Assembly: GCA_963210315.1 (NCBI GenBank)
Contig: OY723286.1
Coordinates: 1,364,001 to 1,428,000, forward strand
Origin: Rhynchopus euleeides
Taxonomy: Eukaryota; Euglenozoa; Diplonemea; Diplonemida; Diplonemidae
DNA: 64,000 bases
Reading direction: 5' to 3'
Part shown: piece after piece, positions 62,898 to 64,000 of the stretch
How the letters are laid out: each line of letters starts with the position of its first letter
How positions within the stretch are numbered: the first letter of the stretch is position 1
The notes under the pieces: model-generated
Database searches by the model: none
Seen by the model: the letters and a program-made list of their open reading frames with translations, nothing else
Told to the model about the DNA's origin: nothing
Translations under genes and position numbers: made by a program

Positions 62898-63556
62898 TGT
62901 TGCGGATGTGTGCTAGTGTTATCCCTTCTGCGTGTGGGGTAAAGGCGTGTTAGAGCGCAGTCGGGGGACAGATGAGGCACACAGAAAGTGTGTCTGTGAG
63001 GCTTGCGGGAGGGGGGGGAAGTTGTCAAGTGTGAATGGAAAATCAAGTCTCCCACAGCAAGGGTAGGGGGCAGGGCTTTTCCTAAATCTGGGGGTCCGGG
63101 GGGCTGGTGGCCGAAATCGGATACAAAAAAAACGCGCTACTGAGGCACCTATTTGGGGGCTCAAAACTGATCGCATCGCCGCACATGACTGGCGTCATTA
63201 CATTATTTGAGCTCCGTGCGGATCGTAGTGGGGTCATTTTGGTGGTGTGCGTGCCAAGTTTCACCCATGAAATGTGGGTCTGGTTCAGGGACTTCTGAAG
63301 GGAGGATGTGACTGGGAGGCCAGAAATCAGCCCACCTACACCACCCACCCAGCGGGACCCCACTTACAGGTTTTTCAAAACCCTGCTCCTCTGAATATTT
63401 GGGATCTGTGCGGATCGCGGTGGGATCATTTTGGCCATGGGGTGTCTGTTTGCACCCCTTACTCGGGGTTGCCATGTGGGCTCAGACCCCCGTAGACATG
63501 CAGGTCGGAGAGTGCACTGAGGTGCGGAGAAATGCACCACTGAACACAGACACACG
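62898..63556. repeat. Intergenic, with reverse 195-bp satellite copies
   Basis: The 5' flank of the PDZ/Tudor gene, then at 63205-63480 two reverse-strand satellite units (GTGCGGATCGTAGTGGGGTC, CACCCACCCAGCGGGACCCC). A GCGCGTTTTTTTTGTATCC phrase (reverse view) near 63125 recalls the ends of element E. Confidence 0.65.
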
Positions 63557-64000
63557 GCCCCTCAGACTCTTGAAGCGGCCTGACTATTTAGTGTCTTCGT
63601 CGCAGCAAGGGGGCGATATATACCACCCTTTTTATTGATTTCACGTGTCAGTGTTTGACTTTTTCGCAACTTCATTTCTTCCTTTTTCTCCCTCTCCAAC
63701 CCCACCCGTGACACCACCAGGGTTTAGCTAGCCCTGGTCCGATTATCCCCGGTTCTTCGCTGAAGAGACGCGGCCGGGGGGAGGGGTACGAAGAGTACGC
63801 GTCGAAACCGGTGTCACGTCGTGTTGGGGAATCCTTCGGGAGTGCGATACTGAAGGGGAGGTGCTACTGCCCGTGCAGGGCGACACCGCCTTAAAACTTC
63901 ATAACCACACACAAACCCTCTATTCCCCCAGGCCTGATGAGCAATCCCCCCTGCCTCATGTTGTGACTTCCTTTCTACCTTGCACAAAACATCCCATTTG
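63557..64000 (+). ncRNA. Structured repeat S, copy 3 (runs off window)
   Basis: Matches copy 1 from CTCAGACTCTTGAAGCGG to the window edge, including the last 110 bp missing from copy 2. The hammerhead-like core is unchanged (CTGAAGA at 63760-63766). It carries the copy 2 loop variants (GAGTACGCG, CACGTCG) but the copy 1 tail, so the copies have exchanged sequence or diverged in steps. Confidence 0.55.

Noticed and set aside
61660..62916. 418-codon plus-strand frame opposite the PDZ/Tudor gene
   Set aside because: The minus strand carries domain signatures and a clean intron; the plus frame has none.

Overview
This window is nuclear DNA of a eukaryote, most likely a free-living flagellate protist. 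The host-like genes are long, GC-rich and intron-free. Every confident host gene from 4.4 kb to 38.0 kb lies on the + strand, and most start codons follow a pyrimidine-rich stretch and a CACAG-type AG by roughly 8-40 nt. That layout fits directional gene clusters with spliced-leader trans-splicing (Euglenozoa, or dinoflagellates and relatives). The LINE protein near 41 kb has a zinc-knuckle layout I associate with dinoflagellate-type LINEs. One gene on the - strand (61.6-62.9 kb) has a canonical GT-AG cis intron. I cannot name the species, and no spliced-leader gene was seen.

Layout. 1-3.5 kb: a decayed hAT-like transposase split by a TIR-bounded insert. 4.4-13.2 kb: host genes, namely an E2/UBC-fold protein, an Hsp31/DJ-1 protein, a secreted haem peroxidase, a 92-aa hendecad-repeat protein, a secreted Cys-rich protein and a truncated third Hsp31 copy. 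13.8-24.8 kb: satellites and a stack of nested transposons, including an AT-rich giant palindrome carrying other elements. 25.9-38.0 kb: host genes again, namely a CAP plus two jelly-roll domain secreted protein, the second Hsp31 copy in a segmental duplication, a small knottin-like secreted protein, and a large membrane protein with tandem PstS-like domains and a degenerate class III cyclase domain. 38-43.6 kb: two LINE copies in a head-to-tail chain. 43.7-60.4 kb: mostly gene-poor repeat DNA, with three hAT elements that have exact 8-bp target duplications (TSDs), a second copy of a long-TIR element, telomere-like repeats and a 200-bp assembly gap. 60.4-64 kb: a three-copy structured element with a hammerhead-ribozyme-like core, flanking a PDZ plus Tudor/SH3-like gene.

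The host genes look unrelated in pathway. Several encode secreted or surface proteins (peroxidase, CAP protein, Cys-rich proteins, receptor-like cyclase), consistent with an environmental or cell-surface role. The most informative part is the transposon ecology: insertion into other elements, repeated use of CCCTAGGG as a landing site, and a GC-rich hairpin module found inside at least four otherwise unrelated elements.
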